A stretch of DNA of 64,000 nt from contig JAMXSV010000004.1 of the NCBI GenBank assembly GCA_027559495.1, positions 2,779,001-2,843,000 on the forward strand, given 5' to 3'. The DNA comes from Aurifilum marmelostoma (taxonomy: Eukaryota > Ascomycota > Sordariomycetes > Diaporthales > Cryphonectriaceae). The notes under the pieces were generated by a model. It ran no database searches and was not told the DNA's origin. It saw only the letters and a list, made by a program, of their open reading frames with translations. Every line of letters begins with the position of its first letter. Positions within the stretch are counted from its first letter, which is position 1. The translations under genes were made by a program, and so were the position numbers. This document shows positions 1-11,883 of the stretch, piece after piece.

Positions 1-129
1 CTCTTGGGTGCTTGGAGCTCCGCGGCTCTCCGCGTCGGTCTGGCTGTGGCCGTGGCCTTCGTCAACCTCGCCAGTCTGATGGTCATCCCAGACCTCCTCT
101 TGGTTCCCCTGGCTTGGAGACTGGGTTGA
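1..129 (+). CDS. C-terminal end of an unidentified hydrophobic protein (cut by left edge)
   Basis: The frame beginning at base 1 stays open for 42 codons and ends at TGA 127-129. The peptide is strongly hydrophobic, with a stretch VGLAVAVAFVNLASLMVIP that could be a membrane segment, followed by a second apolar run. This would fit the last transmembrane helix of a membrane protein starting outside the window. There is no start codon or conserved motif here, so the call rests only on composition and could be chance. Confidence 0.25.
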   Translation, partial: LLGAWSSAALRVGLAVAVAFVNLASLMVIPDLLLVPLAWRLG

Positions 130-1248
130 CTGGAGCGGGGTTGGACTGCCATCCCTCACCATGTCCGAACTACAGGGAATTTCTGGTAAGTCCATCTTGT
201 GTGGGCAGTGACTCGTACAGGACTGAAGACTGGGCGAACATCTCAGCAAAAAAAGATGCAGAGAGAGGCCTGGTGACTGGCACTATATATACTGAGACCC
301 GAGCCCCACAGCTGGGTAGTGTCGTGATGGCTGCAAGGCCCGGTCCCTTCCTTGACACTAGGACAATAACTATATCCAGGTCTAGGCGATAAGTGCCAGC
401 CAAAGGTCTCTGAGAACAGGACCAAATTTCGATCTAAAAGGATGGTAGCATGCATCGGATGATTCAACATGATCATCAGAGAGGAAAGACATGGCCGAGA
501 TGGAGTCATGAAGAGAACAATTGCAACACCGTCCTGTCTTAGGGCTTCCCATGTTGTGATGGGCCAGTTCTAGCCTGCAGCGGCTCCTGATAGCAAACAC
601 TTTTGCACTTCTGCCCCAGATAAGTCGTCATTTGTTGGTCACATACAGCATCTGTTTCCTGTTTAGTGAGGTTGGGGAAACACTACATTGTATGAACAGA
701 TTGCCACAGGGATGAAAGCCGAGACACTACACCCTGAATGGACATGAAGAGAGAGGCTTGCTTAATAGGTGCTTACGAACCCTGCACTGACTTTTGTCTT
801 AAGCACTAGGACGAAGCCAGACTTCTCTGCTAGCTTTTGTGGGCTGTTGTCAAAAATCATTCGAGCAAGTGTACTACTAGTAGCCTTGTGTTCCACCGAT
901 ATGTCCAAAAAGTGCAGAGCATCGGGGTTGTGTGTGGGAGAGGGGAAAGAGAGGGGAAGGAGGTATGGTCTCACAGGCAATGACCCTTTAAGAGCTATCT
1001 GAAGTGGGCCGTCTGTTAACCCATGCAGGTGGTACTTACATATCAACTCCAAGCTAACTCTCGAACCGGTTTCTTCCACCCTCCATATGCGAGTACAGGA
1101 TGATCGTAAAGATTCTCTATGCTTTCTACAATATATGCCGTTTTCAACTCCAGTAGTGCCCGTGTCTAATCAGACAACTTATTCCTCCCCCCCCCCCCCT
1201 CCCCCCACAAGTATTCCTACAATATTTTGCCAACCTCGTCTTCGCAGA
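130..1248. other. Intergenic, no gene seen
   Basis: About 1.1 kb with only short overlapping frames on both strands and no domain or splice pattern that I can defend. A C-rich homopolymer tract lies near 1187-1207, just beyond the 3' end of the minus-strand gene that follows. Confidence 0.4.
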
Positions 1249-2100
1249 TCATCCAGTGGACCAGAAGATGACGCTCAGAGGAACAGTAACGAGAAGTACC
1301 AAACCTCCAAACGCACTGAAACCCGCGGGCACACTTGAGGTTACCTTCCCAAGGGCAACGCCAATCAGTCCAGACACTACAAGCCACAGGACCACAAGCC
1401 CGACGAACATGTGCTTTCTCAGCTTATACGACACCACAAGGACTTCTCCGCTCTGTGGACCTGTGACCAGACTGGGGAAGGACTCAGCAAAAATGTCTTC
1501 GGATCCCATCACGTGGTCATGGTGGAACATGGCCGTGAGCCCTGGGCAGGCCTCGCGATGGGTGGCGGACAGCTCCACCCGTCGTGAAAAGTGCTGCTGC
1601 CCCTGGGTAAAGTCGTCCAGCCGGGTCTAGAAGTATCTCCACAGCCAACCGGTCAGTCAGGCAGTCCATGTGTCATGTGCAGCTGGCAAGGTTGGCCGAG
1701 ACCAGTTGTCAGGTAACAACTATTGACATACCGTCGAGACTCTCCCCGTCTCCAGGATAGGCTTGCGTAAGAGCCTAGACAGAGAGCGCCATGCTGCGCT
1801 TCCCACGGCGCAGGAGTCTTGAACCCGGCGCACCTGGCACATGGCGTCCCACAGGGACTGCAAGGCATCGACTTCCGGCTGAGGATACCAGAACCGACCG
1901 CGGTAGTCCTGGTACACGACGCGGATATAATGACTGTTGCGAGCTGGGACATTCGTTGGGCTAGGGGGAGGGCCAGCGTTAGTAACATCACGCAGGCTGC
2001 CACGAGGAGCTGTCATGGTCTGATGTGTCATGGTGAAGACTTCAAGGAGGTTCGTGGACTCAATCTGCTCATGCGCGTCTTCGTGGTGGTGATGCTCCTT
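1249..2100 (-). CDS. Hypothetical two-span membrane protein, two visible exons, 5' end uncertain
   Basis: Two minus-strand exons join cleanly: 2100..1732 and 1626..1249. The donor is GTATGT just after codon 'ACG', the acceptor is CTTCTAG, and the join is in phase 0. Starting at the ATG at 2031 the product is 225 residues. The first half is soluble and contains YQDYRGRFWYPQPEVD. The second half has two predicted membrane helices at about residues 173-193 and 202-223, very near the C-terminus. The first exon has an acceptor-like CTGTCTAG at 2101-2102 and reads a His/Glu-rich stretch upstream of that ATG. The true start may therefore lie in an earlier exon, possibly in the open frame 2100-2585. 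I do not recognise the family. Splice sites and helices are seen directly; the gene itself is inferred. Confidence 0.45.
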
Positions 2101-3273
2101 CTAGACAGGGGAACCAGACTGGATCGGTTGCAATGACAGCAAGCCATGGCTGTGTCAGAGGGCAGTATGGAGTGCATTATTATATAGTAAAAAGCACGAG
2201 GCGGACGGCAACCCGAAAAATTGAGGTTGTAGCTGCGATGAGCATGCAATACGGAGAACATCTTCCAGAATGGGGCAGTCTTTGCTTTTGGATGACAGCA
2301 GGTGGCAGTATGCGAGGTCAAGGATAAGTGACGGGGAACTCGATTCCGGTGTCCCGGAGGGTGTGCGCGGTGGCGGGAGGACAGAGCTAGACCAGCAGGG
2401 GCTACAACGGCCTTCTCATACTGATTATATTGCTGAGCCCACAAGCGTGCAAGGCTCTCTCTCTGCTCAGGTGTAGCCGCTTGGGGCCGATACCGTGGCG
2501 TCACAACCGGGCAGCACCCACACGCACTGGAAGCGTTGCAACGATGATATGTGTGAGACGGCAAGAACGCAGCCACATGATGCATTATGCTGTTCCGGGA
2601 TCAGCACTAAAAAGGACCAGCCTCATGGTGCTCGTTGTGGTTATGTCGGAGTCAAAAGTCGCTGCGATGATTGCTTGGGAGGGAGACAGACTAATGCAGC
2701 TACTTTATAAACTTGTCATCCCTGGTTACAGTAGCACTGAGGAGCGCCATCCTTGTCCTTATGCTCGTCGCGGCCATGTTCGAAGATTATCGCAGTGATG
2801 ACCTTGACAGGACGATTCAGGGGCTTTGACCGCATTGATGTGGCAGCTCGAGGACCTTCGGGCGATGTCTATGTGTGTTCTCCTGTGGTGGGGCATCGAC
2901 AGCCTTGAACTGCAACGGATATCTTCCAATTGGGCCGGTGGTGAAGTACATATGCATGCTTGTCATCCACGAGCATTTAAACTTTCAAACATAGCCCTGA
3001 TGTTGCTTCTTCTCTCATAGTCATATTTCCCCTTTGAACTGTGCAGATTCCGTTCTTCCCGTTCACCTTTTTCTTCTCTCCTTTCCATTATGAGAATGAT
3101 CATTCTCAAGAAAAACTCACAACCCAACATGCTCTGATCTACAAAAAAGCTTCGCAATCAACGCCTGATCTATTTCTAATTCTCTTTGTATCAAAGTGCT
3201 CGCTGTCTGTTCTATCAAGGGTCAAATCAAACCGACAAAACCCTTCATATAAAGATTGGATCCATACTGAATC
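2101..3273. other. Intergenic; possible upstream exon of the minus-strand gene
   Basis: The interval holds a 185-codon minus-strand frame (2585..2028) that includes a plausible helical stretch with TPEQRESLARLWAQQYNQYE. No good donor joins it to the exon at 2100, so I do not annotate it as coding. From 2600 to 3270 I see no gene. This part would be the promoter region of the C2H2-like gene at 3274. Confidence 0.35.
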
Positions 3274-4452
3274 ATGAGCCATACATCACATCCTCAAGTC
3301 TGGGCGGTGATTGCTGGCTCGAGGAATGAAAACCGAGCTGCGCCTTCTGGCGCCTCTTCGCGAAAACGGAAGACGACGAGCAAGCGCAAGGAGACGCACA
3401 GATTTCCGTGTCCATTCGCTATGCAGTGGGATAGATATGCCAATCTCCTCCCACCCGGGCATGCCACCAGAAAGTCAAGTTTTCCAAACATACACAAGCT
3501 CAAGTACCTAATATGCCCTCAACATGTCCCCACAATTCTGTATCCAAAGTGATCATACTGACGTCGGCCGTATAGCGAGCATATCGAGAGATATCACCGC
3601 CAGAACTACTGGTGTCTCAGCTGCAAGATGCCCTACGACATTACATCCAAGAAAAACCTGGAAGTTCTTCAGCAGGCCCATAGGGCATCCGGCTCTTGCT
3701 CCGAGAAACCCTGGCCGGACTATATGGCGAGCTGGGCCAGAAGAATGCTGATGACCGAACCAGAGTACAAGAAATGGCGAGATTGGGACTCTGCCGAGAT
3801 GAAACAGGAGAAACCGCGCTGGGTGAACGGCGATGGGACTCGCGAGGCCATGGACTTCTGGAGATGGAGGAGGATATGCGCAAGCATCCATACAAAGTAT
3901 TTATCTAACCGACGTAAGCAGCCGCTCCAAATGCTTTGCACACCTGTTTCCTCCTTGCACTACTTCCTCCCTTTGCAATCTTCTTTAATACACTCGGACG
4001 CTTCTGTTTACACTCTGGACAATCAGCTCGTAACCTCGTTCCCGGGCCCGCATCTGCCACCAAAGGGTCCTCGCTCTGCTCTCGGCCAAGACCACCAAGA
4101 CAGAAGAAATATTGAGATGGTACAGTGCCTGGTGCCTTGCGGGGCTGTGGCCTTTGCAGAGTGGTTGTGTTCCGGCACCCTCCCCGCAGCTATCAATACG
4201 GTCTTCAAAACACGGAGACTCCGCCAAGGCGTAGAGGGTAGAGTGCTAAGGCGTATGACTGCCTTGGTTTGCAAGCATACACAGGATCTGGAGTTCCAGG
4301 GCAGCTTCTCCAAGCTGTTCTCACCACGTATGAAGAACTGGCTGTTCATTATTTTTCTGTATACGCAACCCTGGCATTGGAAATCAGACCATTTCACTTA
4401 TGAGGCAGAGGATTCGAGAGTTTTAATCAGTCTCTCCGAGCTACGCCTCTGA
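3274..4452 (+). CDS. C2H2-like zinc-finger protein, fungal type (3' end uncertain)
   Basis: Exon 1 is 3274..3503. The intron (GTACCT..TATAG) runs 3504..3575, and exon 2 starts at 3576 and is open to TGA at 4452, giving 368 residues if nothing else is spliced. After a basic Lys/Arg/Ser-rich N-terminus comes HRFPCPFAM, then, across the junction, IHKLNEHIERYHRQNYWC and CLSC, ending in a second Cys about 26 residues on. Fungi have many proteins with this 'CPF...K..L..HI.R.H....C..C' layout, a degenerate C2H2 finger pair followed by a Trp-rich 'KW' segment. Here PEYKKWRDWD is the matching piece. A GTAAGC donor-like site lies at about 3914, so the real C-terminus may be shorter and the residues after about 190 may be non-coding. 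A role in nucleic-acid or protein binding is inference only. Confidence 0.55.
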
Positions 4453-4631
4453 GAGGAGAGACATTGCTCTGCAATTTGTCCCGTGGCCGTAGGTCAGCAA
4501 TTTACAAGAGACTTGAGTTTCGTATTCGACCTCATGAACCCACATTACAAGATACCGCGCAATACACACCATCATCACTGCCCGATTCCCGTCTTCCCTC
4601 TCTCTCTCTCTCTCTCCCCGATACCCGCCAG

Positions 4632-5607
4632 CTACAGCCCCACTATCGCCAACAGCGCCTGCCCAGCCTTCAGGTTGGCCATCTTGTACGCCTTGCTGTC
4701 GGCAGGGAACGTCCCGTTGGCAGCCCAGAGGTCGATGAGCGGCTGCATCGGCTCGAGCTCGTGCGGCTTGAGCAGGTCCAGCGTCGTGGCCGTCAGCAGG
4801 AAGTGGCTGAAGCAGCTGTTGAGCTGCTTCTCGAGGTTGAGGTGGTAGAAGGGCTCCACAAAGTGCGCGTGGTACAGGTGGGCGTAGACGCGGAACATCT
4901 GCAGGAAGATGGTCTGGCAGATGGAGCCGAACTCCTTGGGGAAGCCGCTGCGGCGGCCGGGCCAGTCGCCGCCGTCTGCCGCCGCCGCCGGCGGTGGGAG
5001 GGAGGACGGGTCGGTGAAGGCCGGGTTGGGCGCGTAGGATACGCCCGAGGGGTCGGTCGGGAAGATGTTGGTGTCGTCGATCTTGCTGGAGACCCAGCGC
5101 TGCATGAGGCTGATGTACTCGTAGGCGGGCAGCTCGACGGGCTCGTAGCGGCTGTTGAGCCACGTGTAGGAGTGGTTTCTTGGAAACAGCGGAGTCAGTA
5201 CGCGGGAGAAGCTTTAGTCATGACGGCTCGTGGATGTGATGACTGCTTGGAGAACAGATTATATAAAGAACAGGAGGAAGGAGGGGGAGAGATTTAGGGG
5301 GGGGGGGGTGAGGGTTCGTTCTTGTCACTCACGGCCCAGCACTCATCTTAGGACAAGTCGTGGCGTTGCAGATGCTCACACCCGTGTCCTCCTTCTCGTA
5401 TATGACCCGAACAAAGTGCCAGAGGTTGCGGTAGTGCTCAACGACCTGGTGGGCTATCCACTCGCCGTTCTCGACCGTTTTGGGCCTCGCAACGAGGGTC
5501 ATGAAGTTGCCCTTCACAATATGCTTGGCATACACCGGGCTGACCCACGCAGGTAGTGGCCGCGGCAGGTGATAGGAGTCCAGGGGGTCATCCTGACCAG
5601 AAGACAT
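4632..5607 (-). CDS. mob2: MOB family kinase regulator, MOB2 type
   Basis: Exons 5607..5333 and 5178..4632 (donor GTGAGT, acceptor CCAAG) encode 273 residues. The Mob1/phocein fold is clear: HIVKGNFMTLVARPKTVENG, then C80 and C85 in CNATTCPKMSAG, and H192 and H197 in MFRVYAHLYHAHF. These are the four expected zinc ligands. LVKGxFxTxV and the NxFPT motif match fungal Mob2 better than Mob1. Mob2 proteins bind and activate NDR/LATS-type kinases (Cbk1, Orb6, COT-1) in the RAM/MOR pathway for polarised growth. An extra Pro/Ala/Gly-rich stretch of roughly 25 residues at about 140-168 interrupts the core before the His ligands. Filamentous fungi have two MOB2 paralogues, and I cannot say which this is. 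The start is chosen because it gives the usual short N-terminus before the domain. Confidence 0.88.
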
Positions 5608-7165
5608 GATGGTGCTGACTGATTGACTGACTGACTGACCCGGAAGATAGAGACTGGTGGTGGTGTACTGGTCTGGTGACTGAGTCTGGGGGTGGCAGGC
5701 AACGCTTGTGCTCTGGTGTCCTCCTTGCTAGATGGTGTTCTCGGTGACCTGCAAGATCTATCAGCATGGCGTCGACATGACATGATGTTGTAGAAAGCGC
5801 AGAGACAGAGGATGCAGCAACAGTATCGAAGGTCATTTTTTCTCAAAACAGCCTCATCAGATGATATCTCGACATGAATAGCTAGGTAGGCATGTCAGGT
5901 GCTTGGTTTGCTGTTGCATACCATATCCCGGAACAAGATGACACCAGGGACAGGGTGGATTGGGAAGTATGGGGCATGGACTCGCAGCAGCAACAGCAGC
6001 AGTAGGGAATGCATGACTTCCTCCATTGAGCATTGAGACATGCTTGCCAAGACTCAAAGATTCTGGCTGTGTCATGGTGAACCAAGAATGAAGGTTCTGT
6101 GGACATAATGGGTGTCGGCAAACTCACACTTTGCTGCTGGAGACAAACTCTGCTGTGCTGTTCAGTCAGGTGTGACTCGGAGGGGTCAGGCTCGCATCTC
6201 TAGGAGGTACGAGATACACAAGTCATCCAGACAGACGAGGTTGATGCATGAGTAAGTTTAAAAATGTAGAAGGGTTGGCATATGCACATAGAATTTATCG
6301 TCGTGGTCTCTTCGAACAAACAGACAGGCTGACTGACTGACCAGCACACACAGACAACAGACACAGGACACGTCCCAGGGTGCGGTGATCATCTATGCCT
6401 TTTGGGTTGCGGTGCCAGTCAGTGCGTGGCCAGTTAACTGCAACAGGGGGATGGGCCCCATTCCCCATCTCCATCCTACCTAGAAAGATCCCCACTCGGG
6501 TCGGTCTCTGTTGTGTGGGGCACACGGGGCCCAGGCTGTTGCCGCCGTCCTCCTCCTTGACTCTCTGGAGATTTTAATCTACTATGTAGACACTAAATGA
6601 TAAAGTGGCCTTACAGGTATTGTGAGATGAGAGCATTGATATCAAAATTGAATTGTGATTTGAAAGCCTTTCAGCACAGTGATGAGGGATATGTGGCTGA
6701 ATGTTGAGTCTCTATGATGCCGTCAGCAGCTTCTGCCACCAGAGAGGCCAAACTATACCATACAGAGAGGCTACATGGCAATGCAATCATGTCGCCAGGG
6801 AGGACAAGGCTTCAAGTTCAGATGCTGCCTGCTAATCAGTACCAAGCCTAGAAAAAGGCAGATGGATCTGGACCATAGGTTCGATATGCAACGCTGGCAA
6901 TGTGCACCAAATGCTGGCTCTTGAGTTTAAGGAGCTACTGGGATATGCCAGATGTACAGTTTACCATTGCACACACAAAAATTGGCAGACAACCTAGCTG
7001 TGCACATGAACATTTGGCCCTGCAAACAGAATTTAAATTATTATTTGCCTCATCTCTCGATAAGATGCCCGAGATACAAGCCTCCTGACAGCCAACATCA
7101 CCCCAACCCTGCACATCAGGTCCATATCCAGAGAATTTTTTCCTAATCCCAACCCCTCTCTTCCC
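5608..7165. other. Intergenic between MOB2 and Asterix genes
   Basis: No gene is seen. Just upstream of the MOB2 start, at about 5616-5640, is a (TGAC)n-like repeat, and a shorter copy of the same motif occurs near 6328-6341. The interval presumably holds the MOB2 5' leader and promoter and the 3' end of the Asterix gene. Confidence 0.4.
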
Positions 7166-7847
7166 CTACGAGGGAGGCACCGGCGGTGCAGCTTCCGTTC
7201 CTGTCGGCATCTTCTGGCTACCTGGTGGAGGCGGGAGGAACATGGGAAGGTATGTCACCACCAGAGACATGAGGGCCATGCCGACAGAGAAGTACCCCGG
7301 TGTGCTCGAGCTCGTCTTGCTGTACTCGCTCTCGCCCAGCCAGTTCTGTATGCTGAATACCACGGCAGCCCTGTATCAGACAGTAGTCATGTCAGCATTT
7401 CTGAGCCGTACCAAGTTGCCCTCAACTTTCCCTTCTTCCTTTCTTCTTCTTCTTCTTCTTCTTCTTCTTCTTCCTCCAGACCCGTGCGCGTGCGCGACAC
7501 GAATTTGTTGGTATTCGAGCGCAGATAGTCTGTCCAAGCTCGCAACCGTAGCCCATACCGCCACGAAGCGGCCCGGGAATATGACGGTGTGGGTGGTGGA
7601 GGAAGGTGGAAAGATCCGCGTACCATCCTATATAGCGATTTCGCATAAATATCGCCGCCATCGGCAGGGTCTGGGACATGGTCGAGCCAACGTCGGGACC
7701 ATCGGTCTTGGCCATGGGCTCCTGGTAGGGGATCACTGGGCGCCGACAGGTCTGTGGTCAGCATCTCGAGGCTCGAGGCGAGAAAAGGGGCTAAGAAGTG
7801 CAGCTCTTACCCAGATCGGGCCGTCGCAGGTCTTTCTTGGATGCCAT
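7166..7847 (-). CDS. Asterix-family ER membrane protein (PAT complex subunit, UPF0139)
   Basis: Three exons, 7847..7811, 7735..7624 and 7370..7166, give 117 residues with all junctions in phase. The first exon encodes only MASKKDLRRPDL. The second has the signature DVGSTMSQTLPMAAIFMRNR followed by YIGW. The third has QNWLGESE and PGYFSVGMALMSLVVTYLPM with PPPPG. This order, with a tiny Asn-free N-terminus, two to three short membrane helices and a Pro-rich tail, is that of the Asterix/WDR83OS family. Animal Asterix pairs with CCDC47 in the PAT complex, which helps multipass proteins insert at the ER; the same role in fungi is inference. The 252-nt second intron carries a long GAA/TTC repeat. 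Start and splice sites are seen directly. Confidence 0.85.
7441..7475. repeat. (TTC)n microsatellite inside an intron
   Basis: About twelve TTC units on the plus strand, so GAA on the coding strand of the Asterix gene, lie wholly inside its second intron. Confidence 0.9.
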
Positions 7848-8420
7848 GATGGTGTTTTGTCGACGAACCGCAGGCTTGGTATGGAGGGACTGATGGGTGA
7901 CTCGGCAGAGAGGTGTTGTCGTATCGGTTCCGATGTTGTTGACGGTCGTTGAGGTAAAGTTGCCAGCCGGTCCCTAGGGGCCGTCCCCGGTCCTGCTAAC
8001 CCAACAGGGCTGCCCCTGCTACACTCTGCTACTACCCTAACCCTTGAGTTCCAGGTTTCACGTCCAATCTGGCTTGGCATCCCCAGAACAACTATCGTCC
8101 TTCGTAAGAAGTCGGCAATATCTGGCCATCTTCGCTCCTTCTTCGTGGGGGCTCACATCAGCTCAGAATCACACGAGATGGTCAACTCGATGAACGGCAT
8201 CCTCGTTCCGCCCTCACGTCAGCTCCTGCACGTCTGCGACGCCTGTGAGTGGGTTGCATTGGCAGCTGTCAGTGCTGCATAGTACCAACCGTTTGGATAT
8301 TCTCTTCAAGCAGAGACAGAGACGTCCTACTATGAGGTCCAGCTCAAGGTATATATCAAGAGGAGGCTCCGAACCATCAAACAATGCTATCAAAACAAAC
8401 GCCAAATGCTCCTGCTTCCT
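7848..8420. other. Intergenic between two minus-strand genes
   Basis: About 570 bases hold the Asterix promoter and 5' leader and the 3' flank of the rhodopsin-domain gene. No open frame here is supported. Confidence 0.4.
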
Positions 8421-9749
8421 TCAAAATCCAGTCTTTGGCTGATCTTGCGCGAGCCTAGTTCCACCCTGATAATCTTCCAAGGCAAAAGTCTCTTGGTCTT
8501 GCGTGTCCGGGACCGCGTGCGACTCTTGCTGTGACACCTCGGCCTTGTAGCCGAATCGATCCTGGCTGGCCGCCTCAAGGCGTGTAAAGTCGGTGACGCG
8601 GAAGGGATCCGGTGCTTTTTCGAATCTCCTCCTCAGCGACAGTGGGCCGTATCGACGTCCTGAGCGCGAGGACGGGGCGCTCGACACCTTGGTCCTGCCC
8701 CGGACCACCTTGATCACCAGCGACGCAACTACAGGCGCACAGCCGACGATGACGGCGACGACCTGTTCCGCGACGGCCAGGATGGCCACGATGATGTACA
8801 CGACCGTCTTGTTCTCGCTCTCGGCGGTGGGGATCTGGTAGGCCAGCCTGGCTATGCTGGCCAGAGGTGCCAGGGACCCAAAGGCGAAGAGCGCCCACAT
8901 GGCCCAGCGCTTGTTCTGGCTCATCTGCAGCTTGAAGATGAGGGCCAGGGGGATCACCAGGATGGCCAGGTCGCTGATGATGTTGATGATGGAAGACAGG
9001 ATCAGGAGCAGCCACTCGTTGATGCAGGTCTCGCCAAAGGGCAGGCCATATGGTGCGCACTGTAGGCAGACGACGAGGATGAGAGCGATGCTGTACAGCA
9101 CGTTGATCCAGATGACGGCGTGGATCGCCCACCACGGGGCGGTTCGGGTGACGCCTCGTGGGTAAAACGACCGCAGGTAGAGGAGCAGGACAGAGAGGCG
9201 GGCGAAGAGGATGGCGACGCGGGCGGACATCTCGAGGGCTTCCCAGGCCTGCCCGAAGGCTTTCAAGTCTGATTTCGGCACATCGGCGTCTGCAAAGAAG
9301 AAGAAGAAAAAAAACCACAAGATCAGTAACGAGAGCGGCAGAAACAGACACACGAGGAACAACGCCGTCGACGTACAGTTCACGCCTCCACCATGCTGCA
9401 TCAACAGAAACACTGTAGTGATTTCTGCAACGGTTCCGATGAATGCGACAATGCTGGTCCCTGAGTCAGGGCCGGCTCATCAGCAATGATATCTCAAAAA
9501 GCGGGACAGCATACAGAGGAGGAACAAGACGACCAAGGGGCACACTGATCACATACAATCATCCCACCAGAGCTTCCTATGAATCTCAAATCGTGTATAT
9601 ATTCGTGTTGTCGTCATAACCAAACATACAAGCAGGAAAGCAACGGACAATCCCAGGATGAGGCCGGCAGGAACAGGCGCCTCAGCTTTGGCCGAGGCGC
9701 TGATGAGCCCGCTCTGCAAGGCCATCGTATCTCGAGAGTGTGTGTCCAA
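8421..9749 (-). CDS. Rhodopsin-domain integral membrane protein (SAT4/PTH11-like)
   Basis: Exons 9749..9557, 9460..9377 and 9289..8421 encode 381 residues. The first exon ends in RIYTRFEIHRKLWWDD, the family's hallmark after the first membrane helix. Further helices include a VAILFARLSVLLLYLRSF segment, an APWWAIHAVIWINVLYSIAL helix, a Cys-containing loop with CAPYGLPF and GETCINEW, LSSIINIISDLAILVIPLAL, and KRWAMWALFAFGSLAPLASI. The order fits the fungal rhodopsin domain of seven helices. The C-terminal 110 or so residues are a hydrophilic tail rich in Arg, Gln and Asp. Members include PTH11, a surface-sensing receptor in Magnaporthe, but most have no known ligand and this copy lacks a visible CFEM domain. 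The function here, probably plasma-membrane sensing, is inference. Confidence 0.85.
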
Positions 9750-11883
9750 TCGATTCTGTGCCTCGAGGAAAATTTCCGAGATCAGGACGCCAGTCTTGCA
9801 GCAGCAGCGGCGGCGGCGGCGACAACAGATCTCACTATCGGGAGAACTAGGTATGGAATCGAATCAATCTGAGGACCAGTCCAGGGTGAAGATGGTCTTC
9901 ATAAGTATAACATGACCGAAGGCGCGGGTGCAGAATCTACAACACCCATTGGGTTGGGCACTGGATGCCCTCGTCTGGGGAGGGTGGGTGGTATTATTGA
10001 TCGGCTCGATGGGACCCGAGAGGGCCGGGTGTGGACGCAGCAGGCTGCGAGGTCAACTGATGAGACTTGCAGGTTTTCGTGCTGCATAAGAGTGTACTGC
10101 GATGCAGCATACCGTGTCGCCTCAAAGTTCAGCTGTGCCGAGTGTGGTAGGACACGGAGGGGAAAAGACGGCCCTTATTGGAAGAATGTCGAGGCTGCGC
10201 CCGCCATGTTGCCATTGACCGGGCGATGATTGCTGTCCTCGGCAGCTCAAAAGAGACACAAAAACGTATAGTTCGAGGACCTGCATATGTATATCTCGCA
10301 ATGTGCAAATCTGCCAGATCAATTCTTCATCAGGTCAGCAGCCACCCCAGTCCCAGAGTCCTTCCCCCCTTTTTATCCCAAGACATGGTTTTATTCTTCC
10401 TTTTTATGTGACTGACTATCTATCACCTTATGCTGGTGGTGCATGTCACATCAGAAGCACGTAATCCGTCTGGGGTTCCGGCCGCTCGTCCCATTCATTC
10501 ATCTGCATCTTGATCTAGGTGCCTCAACCCCCCTCCATCCTCGTCGCAACCGTGCAGGGCATGCCTACCAACCAGCCACCAGCGCAGGGCTTCTCTTGGG
10601 CCGCCTCATCTGCCCATTCGCCCGGGTCAAGTATATAGTACAGTAGGACGTGCAGCAGTGTGTGACAAGGATCGTCGTGGCAGCCCAAACAACTGCTGAT
10701 CACTTGGTACAATGTGACAAAACTGCAAGACAAGTCACGTGCTAAATGCTCACTCGAGGCCGCCACAGGAGAAGCCTCTGGGGGGAGTGAGACAATGCTG
10801 TTCTGCGCCGTACCTTGTCCAGTCGTCGAACAGAAGGACCCGGGCTCTCTTGTGTTCCTACAGTAGTCGCGAATATCCCTTAAGTACCCAAGCCTCGGCT
10901 TGGACACACAATACCGGCATTAGCAGCAGGCGGCGGACGGGTGGTTCCAGCGACCCGCGATAACTGATGGGTCCTCCCGCGATCCTTCCAGAGTTTTACT
11001 TGTACTGAGTACCCTCCACCTCGACCGCTACTGTGGTACTCAACCAGGCATTGGGGATTGGCTTCATGCTACCAGACAAGGGTTCGGAAAGTGGCGCATT
11101 CGTCCCGGTGACGAGGGTTCGAGAACAGGGGGGAGGGGCAAAAGGACCAGGGGGACGGGGGGGGGTTCTTGGGAATATTACCATGCACATACCATCATAC
11201 TACGTAGCACCATAGTAGTAGTACGTACAGGGGAGAAATGTTTTAGGAATAAAAAAAGAGAAGAAAAAAAAAAAAAAAAAAAGGGATGCCATCATTTGCC
11301 AGACCAGACCACATGGAACCCCCTCCACAAAGGTTACATGCAGCTATCCGCAATCTCGCCACTTACCCTCTCTTCTGGGCTACATCCCGCTCGGAAATAT
11401 GCAGGCGCCTGCATAACCGGGTCGATAGCAGCAAGGAGCTGAAAAACAGCCCAACAGGACGGTCATGGGGGGAATGGGAAACTTGGGCTGGCCTTGCAGC
11501 TCAGAGCTCCGAATGCGGGCGAGGGAGGGCGTACGCAGCTATGACTTACAAGCACGCAAACGTACCCGGCCAGCCAGCTTGGGGGGTGGAGGACGGGGAG
11601 ACTCACACTCGGTCTTTTTTTCTTCCTCTCTTGCTCTGCTAATGGAAGCGGTTCCTATCCTGTGTGACTTTACATCTGCATTTCTTCTTCTTCTTCTTCC
11701 TCTTCTCCCCCTTCTCCTCGCCCTCCCCCAATCTCTCTCACACAGATTCACTCACCAACTTGTGCAAGATCATCGCCCGTCAATTTCGGCCCCCAGCCTG
11801 CTTCAAAGTTACGTGTATATCTGATAAAGTTGCATCACACCCTCCCACGTCCAATAACAGGCCACCGCCAAGGGAGATCAAAT
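9750..11883. other. Gene-poor stretch, no supported gene
   Basis: About 2.1 kb without a convincing gene. It contains an A-rich tract around 11252-11282 and a G/GA-rich patch near 11120-11170. The 127-codon minus frame at 10907..10524 lacks splice or domain support. The right end holds the promoter of the secreted-protein gene, with a pyrimidine-rich leader (CTT/TTC runs at about 11680-11730). Confidence 0.4.

Noticed and set aside
4441..5163. 240-codon minus-strand frame over the MOB2 exon
   Set aside because: Wrong frame; the MOB fold with its four zinc ligands lies in the other minus-strand frame.
7376..7764. Glu-rich minus-strand frame
   Set aside because: It is translation of the GAA repeat in the Asterix intron.
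10524..10907. 127-codon minus-strand open frame
   Set aside because: No domain, signal peptide or splice context; composition like non-coding GC-rich DNA.
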